Assembly: GCA_018993265.1 (NCBI GenBank)
Contig: JAGKSW010000038.1
Location: 16,804-80,803, forward strand
Reading direction: 5' to 3'
DNA length: 64,000 nt
Source of the DNA: Nostoc sp. TH1S01
Lineage (GTDB): Bacteria > Cyanobacteriota > Cyanobacteriia > Cyanobacteriales > Nostocaceae
In this document: positions 25,384 through 33,525 of the stretch, piece after piece
How the letters are laid out: every line of letters starts with the position of its first letter
Numbering within the stretch: the first letter of the stretch is position 1
Position numbers and translations under genes: made by a program
The notes under the pieces: generated by a model
Told to the model about the DNA's origin: nothing
Seen by the model: only the letters and a program-made list of their open reading frames with translations
The model's database searches: none

Positions 25384-27054
25384 ATGACTAACATCCCTAT
25401 TGATGGTCTCAGCCTACCGGTTGAGAAACCACACCACGGAACTCCAGGAGGCTGGAAACAATATTTCAGCTTTAGCACCGACCACAAAGTAATCGGTATC
25501 CAATACCTTGTTACTTCCTTTTTCTTCTTTCTTATTGGCGGTATCTTCGCCATGATTCTGCGGGGAGAATTAATTACCCCCGAAGCCGACTTAGTTGACC
25601 GCACCGTATATAACGGTATGTTCACCATGCACGGCACAGTCATGCTGTTCTTGTGGACATTTCCCTCACTAGTTGGTTTTGCTAACTACCTCGTACCCTT
25701 AATGATTGGGGCGCGAGATATGGCCTTTCCCCGCCTCAACGCCGTCGCCTTTTGGATGGTGCCAGTTGTCGGGATTTTGTTGATGGCCAGCTTCTTTGTT
25801 CCTGGTGGCCCTGCCCAAGCAGGTTGGTGGGCTTATCCTCCCGTCAGTTTGCAAAATCCTACAGGCCACTTGATTAACGGTCAAGTTTTATGGCTGTTGG
25901 CAGTCGCCATCTCTGGTGTCTCCTCAATTATGGGTGCTGTCAACTTTGTGACCACCATCGTCAAGATGCGTGCGCCCGGTATGACCTTCTTTCGGATGCC
26001 TTTGTTTGTCTGGGCAGTCCTCAGCGCCCAAATCATCCAATTGTTTGGTTTACCTGCCCTGACAGCAGGCGCAGTCATGTTGTTACTTGACCTCACCGTT
26101 GGTACTGGCTTTTTTAACCCCAGCAACGGCGGTAACCCAGTCATGTTCCAGCATTACTTCTGGTTCTACTCTCACCCGGCTGTGTATGTGATTATCCTGC
26201 CAGTTTTCGGTATCTTCTCCGAAATCTTCCCTGTTTACTCTCGCAAACCTTTATTCGGTTACAAAGTCGTTGCGATTTCATCACTGTTAATTGCCGTCGT
26301 CAGCGCCATTGTTTGGGTTCACCACATGTATGTCAGTGGTACACCTGCTTGGATGCGGTTGATTTTCATGTTAACCACCATGTTTGTGTCTGTACCCACT
26401 GGTATTAAGGTATTTGCTTGGGTAGCGACAATTTGGGGTGGTAAGTTGCGCTTGAATACACCCATGTTATTTGCTTTGGGTGGATTAATCATGTTTGTTT
26501 TTGCTGGCATCACAGGGATTATGCTGTCTTCTGTACCTGTGGATGTTCACGTTAACAATACCTATTTTGTGGTTGGACACTTCCACTACGTCCTCTTCGG
26601 CACAGTGACAATGGGCTTGTATGCTGCCATTTATCACTGGTTCCCTAAAATGACTGGTCGGATGTACTACGAAGGCTGGGGTAAATTACACTTCTGGTTG
26701 TCATTTATTGGTACTAATCTCAACTTCTTACCTATGCACCCACTAGGTCTGCAAGGGATGTTACGCCGAGTTTCTTCCTATGCGCCAGAGTATGAACAGT
26801 GGAATATCATTGCGAGCCTGGGTGCATTTTTGTTAGGTATGTCTACCTTGCCATTCATCTTCAACATGGTGATTTCTTGGATGCAAGGAGAAAAAGCGCC
26901 TGATAACCCTTGGCGAGCAATTGGTTTAGAGTGGTTAGTTTCTTCACCACCACCTGTTGAGAACTTTGAAGAAATTCCTGTAGTTGTCTCTGAACCTTAC
27001 GGTTACGGCAAATCAGAACCTTTGGTAGCAGAGTCTCACAGTCACCATCAGTAA
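25384..27054 (+). CDS. Terminal oxidase subunit I (haem-copper, A2-like)
   Basis: About 12 membrane helices. The haem and CuB ligands are visible: FTMHGTVML (low-spin His), WFYSHPAVYVIILP, WVHHMYVSG and GHFHYVLFG. Helix VI reads YSHPAVY in place of GHPEVY, so the proton-gating Glu is absent and the Tyr-Ser pair of A2-type oxidases is present. The D-channel Asp (GARDMAFPRLN) and K-channel Lys (PTGIKVFAW) remain, so a proton pump is plausible. AAGGAAAC precedes the ATG. Subunit II lies 48 bases upstream, consistent with one transcript. Confidence 0.94.
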   Translation: MTNIPIDGLSLPVEKPHHGTPGGWKQYFSFSTDHKVIGIQYLVTSFFFFLIGGIFAMILRGELITPEADLVDRTVYNGMFTMHGTVMLFLWTFPSLVGFANYLVPLMIGARDMAFPRLNAVAFWMVPVVGILLMASFFVPGGPAQAGWWAYPPVSLQNPTGHLINGQVLWLLAVAISGVSSIMGAVNFVTTIVKMRAPGMTFFRMPLFVWAVLSAQIIQLFGLPALTAGAVMLLLDLTVGTGFFNPSNGGNPVMFQHYFWFYSHPAVYVIILPVFGIFSEIFPVYSRKPLFGYKVVAISSLLIAVVSAIVWVHHMYVSGTPAWMRLIFMLTTMFVSVPTGIKVFAWVATIWGGKLRLNTPMLFALGGLIMFVFAGITGIMLSSVPVDVHVNNTYFVVGHFHYVLFGTVTMGLYAAIYHWFPKMTGRMYYEGWGKLHFWLSFIGTNLNFLPMHPLGLQGMLRRVSSYAPEYEQWNIIASLGAFLLGMSTLPFIFNMVISWMQGEKAPDNPWRAIGLEWLVSSPPPVENFEEIPVVVSEPYGYGKSEPLVAESHSHHQ

Positions 27055-27066
27055 CATTTTAGGTTT

Positions 27067-27186
27067 TACTCCTGCGCTCTTCTCTGCGCCTTTGCGCCTC
27101 TGCGTGAGACAAAAAATATCTCGTTTTTGTGCAGAATGTTAGTTTTTTAAACGCAGAGGAGCGCTGAGGTAAGCGCAAAGTTGAGG
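27067..27186. repeat. Dispersed repeat, CTCTGCGCCTTTGCGCCTCTGCG type, both orientations
   Basis: CTCTTCTCTGCGCCTTTGCGCCTC is followed 60 bases on by the opposite-strand words ACGCAGAGGAGCGCTGAGGTAAGCGCAAAG. A related copy is at 47858-47890. The insertion lies between coxA and coxC. Confidence 0.7.
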
Positions 27187-27275
27187 CAGCCGCGTGGGCG
27201 GGTTTCCCGACTTGAGCGGACTGCCGTTTCGCGGAGTATTCTCCAAGCAATATTACACGAATAAAAATTTTACCA

Positions 27276-27887
27276 ATGGACAGCTATATTGTTTCTGAAG
27301 AGTTGCAAAATCACTCACATCATACTGGTGAGCATGGACATGACGAAGAAGGCAATAAAATGTTTGGTTTTATTGTTTTCTTACTGTCGGAAAGTGTTAT
27401 TTTCTTGAGTTTTTTCGCCGGCTACATTGTCTACAAACTGACAACTCCTAACTGGCTACCGCCTGGTGTAGAAGGGCTAGAAGTTAGAGACCCGGCCATT
27501 AATACTGTTGTGCTGGTTGCTAGTAGCTTTGTAATTTATTTGGCGGAACGCGCTCTGCAACGTCACAATTTGTCTGGTTTTCGGATATTTCTGCTCGCAA
27601 CAATGGCGATGGGCAGTTACTTCTTGGTCGGACAAGCTATTGAATGGAGTCACTTGGCTTTTGGTTTCACTTCTGGAACTTTTGGCGGAATGTTCTACCT
27701 GTTAACTGGTTTTCACGGTTTACACGTTTTAACAGGTATCCTGTTGCAATTAATCATTTTGATCCGGTCTTTCATTCCGGGCAATTATGACTCCGGCCAC
27801 TTTGGTGTCAATGCTACTTCACTATTTTGGCATTTTGTGGATGTGATCTGGATTGTTTTGTTTGTTCTGCTCTACATTTGGCAGTAA
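27276..27887 (+). CDS. Terminal oxidase subunit III
   Basis: A 203-residue subunit III with five hydrophobic helices: FGFIVFLLSESVIFLSFFAGYIV and the last helices with LLTGFHGLHVLTGILLQLIILIRS. The five-helix form is common in bacterial quinol and cytochrome oxidases that lack the first two helices. It should stabilise subunit I and the proton pathway. It lies 221 bases after coxA because of the inserted repeat, so it may still share the transcript. Confidence 0.9.
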   Translation: MDSYIVSEELQNHSHHTGEHGHDEEGNKMFGFIVFLLSESVIFLSFFAGYIVYKLTTPNWLPPGVEGLEVRDPAINTVVLVASSFVIYLAERALQRHNLSGFRIFLLATMAMGSYFLVGQAIEWSHLAFGFTSGTFGGMFYLLTGFHGLHVLTGILLQLIILIRSFIPGNYDSGHFGVNATSLFWHFVDVIWIVLFVLLYIWQ

Positions 27888-28147
27888 ATATTAAATTTTG
27901 TCTAAAAATTAGAGCAAATTTTCAGGGGAAGGGTAAGAGAATTTACTTTTTCCTCTGTTTTTCATATTTAGATATTCTTAAAATGATTTTATTCCGATTT
28001 ATAAAATTATGTCACTCTATCTCTGTATAGATGTGAAAAAATTGATTTTCAAGATAAAACTTGGAAGGCTTAATGTGGAAAATTTAATTTTACTGAGCTA
28101 GGCATATTCAGCATATACAATCTTACTTAGAAATATTTAAGTTACCA

Positions 28148-30226
28148 ATGGCAATCCAATCTTTATTAGAAAGCCCAATTATTGCATTTACCATTCTCCT
28201 AACAGTAATTTTTACTGTACCACCAATATTTGAAAAATTGCGATTGCCCGGATTAGTCGGTTTGCTAGTAGCAGGTGTAATTTTAGGAGAAAATGGCTTA
28301 AAGATACTCAATTCAGAATCAGATACTATCAAACTGCTTTCAGATATTGGCAAAATATATCTGATGTTCGTAGCAGGTTTAGAAATTGATTTAGAGCAGT
28401 TTCGCAAAACTAAAAATCGTTCTATAGGATTTGGGACGCTGACTTTTATAGTTCCGTTAATAGCGGGGATTTTGGTTGGGCGTTTATTCAATTTTGGTTG
28501 GAATTCTGCTTTTTTGATTGGTTCTTTACTTGCATCCCACACTTTATTAGCTTATCCAATTGTTAGTCGTTTGGGTGTGGTCACAAATGAAGCTGTGACT
28601 GTAACAATTGGTGCAACGATTTTTACTGACACAGGTGCTTTGTTGGTACTAGCAATTTGTGTGGGTATTCACGGCGGAGAATTTACAGCCTTGAGTTTAG
28701 CCACACTCTTGGGAGGATTGGCAATTTATTCGGTTGTAGTTTTGTTTGGCTTTGACTGGGCAGGTAAAGAATTTTTCCGGCGTTCGGGAGATGAACAAAG
28801 CAATCAGTTTTTGTTTATTTTACTAGCATTATTTTTGGCTTCTGTAGGAGCGCAAGTTATTGGTGTTGAGAAAATTGTTGGGGCGTTTTTAGCAGGCTTA
28901 GCTGTTAATGATGTTTTAGGACGTAGCCCAGTTAAAGAAAAAATTGAGTTTATTGGAAGTGTTTTATTTATCCCATGTTTTTTTGTCGATATGGGATTGT
29001 TGATTGATATCCCGGCATTTCTCAAGACTCTCAGTTCTGTTTGGTTGACTGTGGTAATTGTTGGAGCTTTAATTGGCAGTAAATTTATTGCGGCATTTTT
29101 AGCTAAATTATTTTACCGCTACAATACAGCAGAAATGCTAACAATGTGGTCGTTATCTCTACCGCAGGTAGCAGCTACATTAGCGGCGGCATTGGTAGCA
29201 TATCAAACTGTTAACCCGGCTGGCGAAAGGTTAATCAATGAAGGGGTTTTAAACAGTGTGATTGTGTTAATGCTGGTGACTGCTATTTTAGGGCCAGTAA
29301 TTACAGCGAGGTCTGCTACTGCTCTACAAGTTAGTGAAGCAGATTTTGCAACAGATCGTCTCTCAACTTGGTGGGAGAGTCATGAAAGTGAGGTCGAAGA
29401 ACAACAACAGCCATTTACTGTCGTAGTCCCAATTTACAATCCTCAAACCCAGCGTTATTTAATAGAAATGGCTGCATTACTGGCACGTCACGAATCGGGA
29501 ACAATTGTACCATTAGCAATTACTAAAGCTCTGATTCAGATGGATGATCCGCAATTGGTGACGGCGCTTGATCAAAGTCAAAAAAGATTGAAGTTGGCTC
29601 AAGAAATCAGTCAAGAATTTAATGTAGAAGTATCGCCAGTAATTCGTATTGATGATGATGCAGCTTTGGGAATTAGCCGTGCTAGTCGGGAACGTAACGC
29701 TAATTTAGTAGTAATGGGTTGGTCGCAAACTACTGGCTTTCGCGCTCGTTTGTTTGGAAGTGTGATTGATAGTGTGTTTTGGTCTTCACATTGTCCAGTG
29801 GCGGTGACACGTCTGTTGAGTAGTCCGACCAGTATCCAAAGAATTCTAGTACCTGTTGGTGATTTAACGCGACAAACTATCGGTGCTGTTAGGTTCGCGC
29901 AAATTTTAGCTGATGTGAATCAGGCAGAGGTGGTATTGTTGCATGTGAGCGATCGCAAAACTCCCCCAGCTTTAGTAGAAAAATTTACATCACAATTATT
30001 GGAAATTACCACAAAAAGTCAGTTACAGGTGAAGACAAATATCCAAACAGTTAAAGGTGATGATGTCGCTAGAGTAATTATTCGAGAAGCGCAAGCTTTT
30101 GATTTAGCAGTTTTGCGTTCTGTTCGCTATCGCACAGCCGGCGGCTTAGGTGTGAGTCAAGTAACAACCCAAATTTTGAGGGAGTTGAAATGCTCGATTG
30201 TATTACTAGGTGAACCTCACTCGTAA
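28148..30226 (+). CDS. CPA2-type cation:proton antiporter with two C-terminal Usp domains
   Basis: Residues 1 to about 395 form 12 or so membrane helices with FAGLEIDLEQF-like and TDTGALLV motifs of the CPA2 family, which exchanges Na+ or K+ for H+. Two universal-stress-protein domains follow (about 420-555 and 565-690), with VVVPIYNPQTQ, VVMGWSQTTGFRARLFGS and ILVPVGDLTRQT. These likely bind ATP or other nucleotides and control transport. The plan antiporter-Usp-Usp is frequent in cyanobacteria. Ion choice cannot be fixed. It is monocistronic, with a new gene 200 bases on. Confidence 0.88.
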   Translation: MAIQSLLESPIIAFTILLTVIFTVPPIFEKLRLPGLVGLLVAGVILGENGLKILNSESDTIKLLSDIGKIYLMFVAGLEIDLEQFRKTKNRSIGFGTLTFIVPLIAGILVGRLFNFGWNSAFLIGSLLASHTLLAYPIVSRLGVVTNEAVTVTIGATIFTDTGALLVLAICVGIHGGEFTALSLATLLGGLAIYSVVVLFGFDWAGKEFFRRSGDEQSNQFLFILLALFLASVGAQVIGVEKIVGAFLAGLAVNDVLGRSPVKEKIEFIGSVLFIPCFFVDMGLLIDIPAFLKTLSSVWLTVVIVGALIGSKFIAAFLAKLFYRYNTAEMLTMWSLSLPQVAATLAAALVAYQTVNPAGERLINEGVLNSVIVLMLVTAILGPVITARSATALQVSEADFATDRLSTWWESHESEVEEQQQPFTVVVPIYNPQTQRYLIEMAALLARHESGTIVPLAITKALIQMDDPQLVTALDQSQKRLKLAQEISQEFNVEVSPVIRIDDDAALGISRASRERNANLVVMGWSQTTGFRARLFGSVIDSVFWSSHCPVAVTRLLSSPTSIQRILVPVGDLTRQTIGAVRFAQILADVNQAEVVLLHVSDRKTPPALVEKFTSQLLEITTKSQLQVKTNIQTVKGDDVARVIIREAQAFDLAVLRSVRYRTAGGLGVSQVTTQILRELKCSIVLLGEPHS

Positions 30227-30423
30227 GCTCTGCTCACTTTACTTACAGTATTTCATGAATGTGTAAACTGCTGTATGTTGATTAATTTCTATCGTTGGTC
30301 ATACCTCAGTGGATTCCACAAACTGAATCTATATTAGATAACCTAGTTAATATGTTGTCGTGTTCAGAAAGCTTAGATATTTTAGACTTGTTTATGCTCC
30401 ACACCACTAGGAAGTTAAATTAA

Positions 30424-30975
30424 ATGCAGAGTTTTCAAGTTTGGAATCAATTAATCAGGTCGAAGTTTACCAAATTATTGAGTCAGACAGTGGCTTTAGG
30501 AGTTGGTGCTGGTGTTTTGTTGTTCAGTGCTAGTGCTAACGCTGCTGAACAAGTGATTTTAAAGTATGGTAGCTTTCAAGGGCCTGTTTCGGTTGCAGAA
30601 TTAAATCAGTTTGTGCAAACAGGTAAGACTACCCCAACAATCAGCAATTATTTGCAAGTGGCTAAACAAGACCCAAATGTAGCGCGTAAAGCCTTAGTCG
30701 CAGGGATTAAAGCTGAACCTGCTTTTTTAAATAGCTTGCTGTCTGGTTGGACAGGGCCAATTTTACTATCTCAAATTGGTGATGTAGTGCATCCACCTGC
30801 GGGAGAGTTAGATGCACAGGCGCTAGAAACATCTTTGAGTAAGTCTATTCAGCAAGATGGGGAAATTACTTTGTTAGGCGCAATTCGTCATTATCCAGAT
30901 CGTACTGTGGAAATAGAAGGCGATCGCCTCATCCCGGTTTATGAAAGACTTAGCAGTTTAGCAAAAGTTCTCTAG
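30424..30975 (+). CDS. Secreted DUF1400-family protein without hydrolase domain
   Basis: After about 40 residues of signal peptide (VALGVGAGVLLFSASANAAE) comes a 140-residue DUF1400 domain with EQVILKYGSFQGPVSVAELNQFVQTGK and VARKALVAGIKAEPAFLNSLLSGWTGP. In other cyanobacterial proteins this domain precedes an alpha/beta hydrolase. Here it stands alone and ends at residue 183. A separate product and a split fusion partner are both possible, but nothing following looks like a hydrolase. Confidence 0.8.
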   Translation: MQSFQVWNQLIRSKFTKLLSQTVALGVGAGVLLFSASANAAEQVILKYGSFQGPVSVAELNQFVQTGKTTPTISNYLQVAKQDPNVARKALVAGIKAEPAFLNSLLSGWTGPILLSQIGDVVHPPAGELDAQALETSLSKSIQQDGEITLLGAIRHYPDRTVEIEGDRLIPVYERLSSLAKVL

Positions 30976-31026
30976 CGACTGAGCGCATTGCCAATTTAAG
31001 CCTAAAGGTACCCTCCCCTTGGTAAG

Positions 31027-31392
31027 TTGTTTACGCCTACCGATGGGAGTTTAGCTTGTATTGATGCGAGTGAAAATGCGATCGCCTCTGCTCAAGCTGG
31101 TACAATTCCCGAAGCAACTGTGATTAAAGCACCAAAAACTGAGGGAGTTACACCTTCGGCTGTTCTGGAAACTACTACAGATACAAGTACTGGGGTAATT
31201 GCCGAGTGTTTTCAAGATGGTAGTAAACTGCGCGTCAGAGTTATTTCTCCAGGCTACAATTCTAACGGGAATGTGCAGTTTCCCAAAGATATTCGCCAAG
31301 CAGGCGATCGCTATCTCGTCCAAGAAATCCGCGAGTCAGCTAGAGGTGGCTTTTATCGCGCCTATGGCGATATTAAAAAGATAAATAATTAA
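31027..31392 (+). CDS. Hypothetical protein with uncertain start, possibly truncated
   Basis: The frame starts at TTG 31027, only eight codons after an in-frame stop (31003-31005), and has no ATG before residue 121. The 121-residue product is beta-rich, with IAECFQDGSKLRVRVISPGY and DRYLVQEIRESARGGFYRAYGDI, but it lacks a signal peptide, although its neighbour upstream and its content suggest an exported protein. A lost N-terminus is likely. I do not recognise the family. Confidence 0.55.
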   Translation: MFTPTDGSLACIDASENAIASAQAGTIPEATVIKAPKTEGVTPSAVLETTTDTSTGVIAECFQDGSKLRVRVISPGYNSNGNVQFPKDIRQAGDRYLVQEIRESARGGFYRAYGDIKKINN

Positions 31393-31432
31393 GGTTGTCA
31401 TTTGTCATTCGTCATTTGTCATTCTGACTTCT
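31393..31432. repeat. STRR tract, GTCATTTGTCATT units
   Basis: Repeated TTGTCATTTGTCATTCGTCATT heptamer-like units follow the end of the 121-residue frame. Confidence 0.65.
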
Positions 31433-31528
31433 GATACCAATTCACGAAATTACTGATACAAATCTCTTCCTCTGCTCGTCTATTTGTCTCATTTTTTAAG
31501 TCAAACGGTATGACTTCTGAATTTTTGA

Positions 31529-32662
31529 TTAACTAACGTCTCTTGCAGGTAAGGCGACTGTGCGAATTGCGATCGCCTGTTTTCTGCCGTTACGATTGAT
31601 TGTAATTTGCATCATGTCGCCGACTTTGGTATTTTCTACCTGTTGTTGCACTTGTCTAATATCTTGAATCGCTACACCGTTAATACTGTCGATAATGTCA
31701 CCCGGACGCAAGCCAGCACGGGAAGCAGGAGAGTTAATTGCAACTCCTAAAATAATCACACCTGTATCTTGATTAACTTTTAATCCGGTATCACTTTGAT
31801 TAATTTTGGTGCGTAAATCAGGGGTTAACTCTCCCATTTGAATGCCAACATAAGGATGATCTACTCGTCCTTTAGCGATTAATTCATTGGCAATTCTTTG
31901 GGCTGTTTTGATGGGAATTGCAAAGCCTAATCCTTGCGCTCCTTGGATGATAGCAGTATTCATTCCAATTACTTCACCTTGAGCGTTGAGCAAGGGGCCG
32001 CCAGAATTACCAGGGTTAATTGCTGCATCAGTTTGAATAAAATCGACTCGTTCTGTGGGTACTCCTAAATCAGACACAGAACGCTGAGTTGCACTGATAA
32101 TTCCTTGGGTAACTGTATTATCTAATCCTAATGGATTGCCAATTGCGATCGCCCATTGCCCTGGTAACAAATTATCTGAGTTACCTAATTTCACTGTTGG
32201 CAAACCTGTACCTTTAATTCTGACTACCGCCACATCGGTTACACGGTCTACTCCTACTACTTTACCTTGAAGGCTACGACCATCTTTCAACACCACTGCG
32301 ACGCTATCTGCATCTGCGATCACGTGGGCGTTAGTCAAAATAATCCCATCTCCACTGATAATAAACCCTGAACCAATCCCCCGCTGTACTTCTTCTCGAC
32401 TCGGCACCTGTTCGCCAAAAAAACGCCCTAAATAAGAGTCTTGGGGAGATACTGCAACAGTGCGAGTGGAATTGATGCGTACCACTGCTGGCCCTACTTG
32501 TTGAACTACTTGCGTGATGTAATTTGCATCTTGATTAGCATTAATTGGCGATGCTGGATTAAGTGTTGCTGTGACTAAAGGATTTTTGACATCTCTATTG
32601 GCAACACATCCAGTTAATAGCACAGTTAGATAAACTGAGAATTGCAAAATCAGTCGTTTCAT
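31529..32662 (-). CDS. HtrA/Deg-family serine protease, lipoprotein
   Basis: The signal peptide ends at a lipobox (VLLTGC), so the protein is lipid-anchored in the envelope. The trypsin-like core has all three catalytic residues: His in LTNAHVIADAD, Asp in RVTDVAVVRI and Ser in INPGNSGGPLL. One PDZ domain fills the C-terminal 100 residues (VIILGVAINSPASRAGLRPGDIIDSINGV). It degrades or refolds damaged exported proteins. The start codon overlaps the TspO stop (TAATG), so the two are translated from one mRNA. Confidence 0.93.
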   Translation of the reverse strand: MKRLILQFSVYLTVLLTGCVANRDVKNPLVTATLNPASPINANQDANYITQVVQQVGPAVVRINSTRTVAVSPQDSYLGRFFGEQVPSREEVQRGIGSGFIISGDGIILTNAHVIADADSVAVVLKDGRSLQGKVVGVDRVTDVAVVRIKGTGLPTVKLGNSDNLLPGQWAIAIGNPLGLDNTVTQGIISATQRSVSDLGVPTERVDFIQTDAAINPGNSGGPLLNAQGEVIGMNTAIIQGAQGLGFAIPIKTAQRIANELIAKGRVDHPYVGIQMGELTPDLRTKINQSDTGLKVNQDTGVIILGVAINSPASRAGLRPGDIIDSINGVAIQDIRQVQQQVENTKVGDMMQITINRNGRKQAIAIRTVALPARDVS

Positions 32663-33138
32663 TATGGGTTGATGGGGCTATTGAGTTGGAGTAATAACCA
32701 AGTTAGATAAGTGCCGAAAGGCCCCCAAAGTGCATAAGGAAGAAATAGCCACGAAGCTGTTTGAGAAATTGGCTTAACGACAAAAGCCAGAATATAGACC
32801 AAAAGCGTTGCTAAACCGCCAACAATGATACCACCAATCAAACTGCGGAGTTCTACCACCACCGGACTGTAAAGCGATGTCAGTAAAGCAATGGCCGCAT
32901 AAACTAGCAGCAACCCCCAAGGACGAGAACCTTTCTTGCTGCTTTTCTCCCAAACGATAATTGCAGAAATCGTAATGCAAACCCAAATGAAAGTCCAGAT
33001 AAAGGGAATGAGAAACTCAAAGGTTAACCAACTAGGACGTTGCAGATTTTGAAACCAAGGGTCGCGCAGCGATGTGAACAAACTACCACCAAAAAACAAA
33101 GCTGCTGAAGTTGCTGTAATAATCCATCTAGCTTTCAC
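32662..33138 (-). CDS. TspO/MBR family membrane protein
   Basis: Five hydrophobic helices in 158 residues. The family motifs PSWLTFEFLIPFIWTFIW and WLFLPYALWGPFGTYLTW are visible. TspO binds porphyrins and other ligands, and in bacteria it regulates tetrapyrrole and stress responses. In cyanobacteria it is linked to osmotic or light stress. It shares one base with htrA (TAATG), a coupled two-gene unit. The 387 bases upstream hold a hairpin described at 33325. Confidence 0.85.
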   Translation of the reverse strand: MKARWIITATSAALFFGGSLFTSLRDPWFQNLQRPSWLTFEFLIPFIWTFIWVCITISAIIVWEKSSKKGSRPWGLLLVYAAIALLTSLYSPVVVELRSLIGGIIVGGLATLLVYILAFVVKPISQTASWLFLPYALWGPFGTYLTWLLLQLNSPINP

Positions 33139-33324
33139 AACGACTCCTGCCAGATTAATACATTTGTAGTTTAAATTGAATCTGCGATCGCTGCACCTAT
33201 CCTGAGTCTGGATGTGACTTTACCATTAGCGCGATCGCAACTGTGAGGTAACACTCTTGCACCTTAGATTGAGGAAAAAAGAAAAGTTTTTAGGGAAATT
33301 GCGCTAAATTATGCTTATAATTTG

Positions 33325-33367
33325 GCGATCGCTCCCATGTTGATTTTACTTAGCATGGAGCGATCGC
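33325..33367. other. Hairpin with HIP1 arms between tspO and the RTX gene
   Basis: GCGATCGCTCCCATG and CATGGAGCGATCGC pair with one bulged C across 14 bases. It lies between the divergent ends of tspO (upstream) and the RTX gene (downstream end). Confidence 0.55.
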
Positions 33368-33447
33368 GTAAATTTTGCTCTATTTACATTTCTTTAGAGG
33401 CAACTTTAAGGCAATAGAAAACCCTGGTTCTTCGAGATTGAACAACA

Positions 33448-33480
33448 AGATACCGGACTTTTCAAAAAAGCCCGGTATCT
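33448..33480 (-). terminator. Hairpin terminator for the RTX/lectin gene
   Basis: AGATACCGGACTTTT and AAAAGCCCGGTATCT pair, with a T-run on the minus strand. It lies 46 bases past the stop codon of the 1377-residue gene. Confidence 0.7.
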
Positions 33481-33525
33481 AAACCTCTCAATTTTCAGAA
33501 TTGCCTAAATAATAGCAGAGGCAAG

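Noticed and set aside
25699-26513. Minus- and plus-strand frames inside the oxidase subunit I gene
   Set aside because: Shadow frames of coxA with low-complexity translations.
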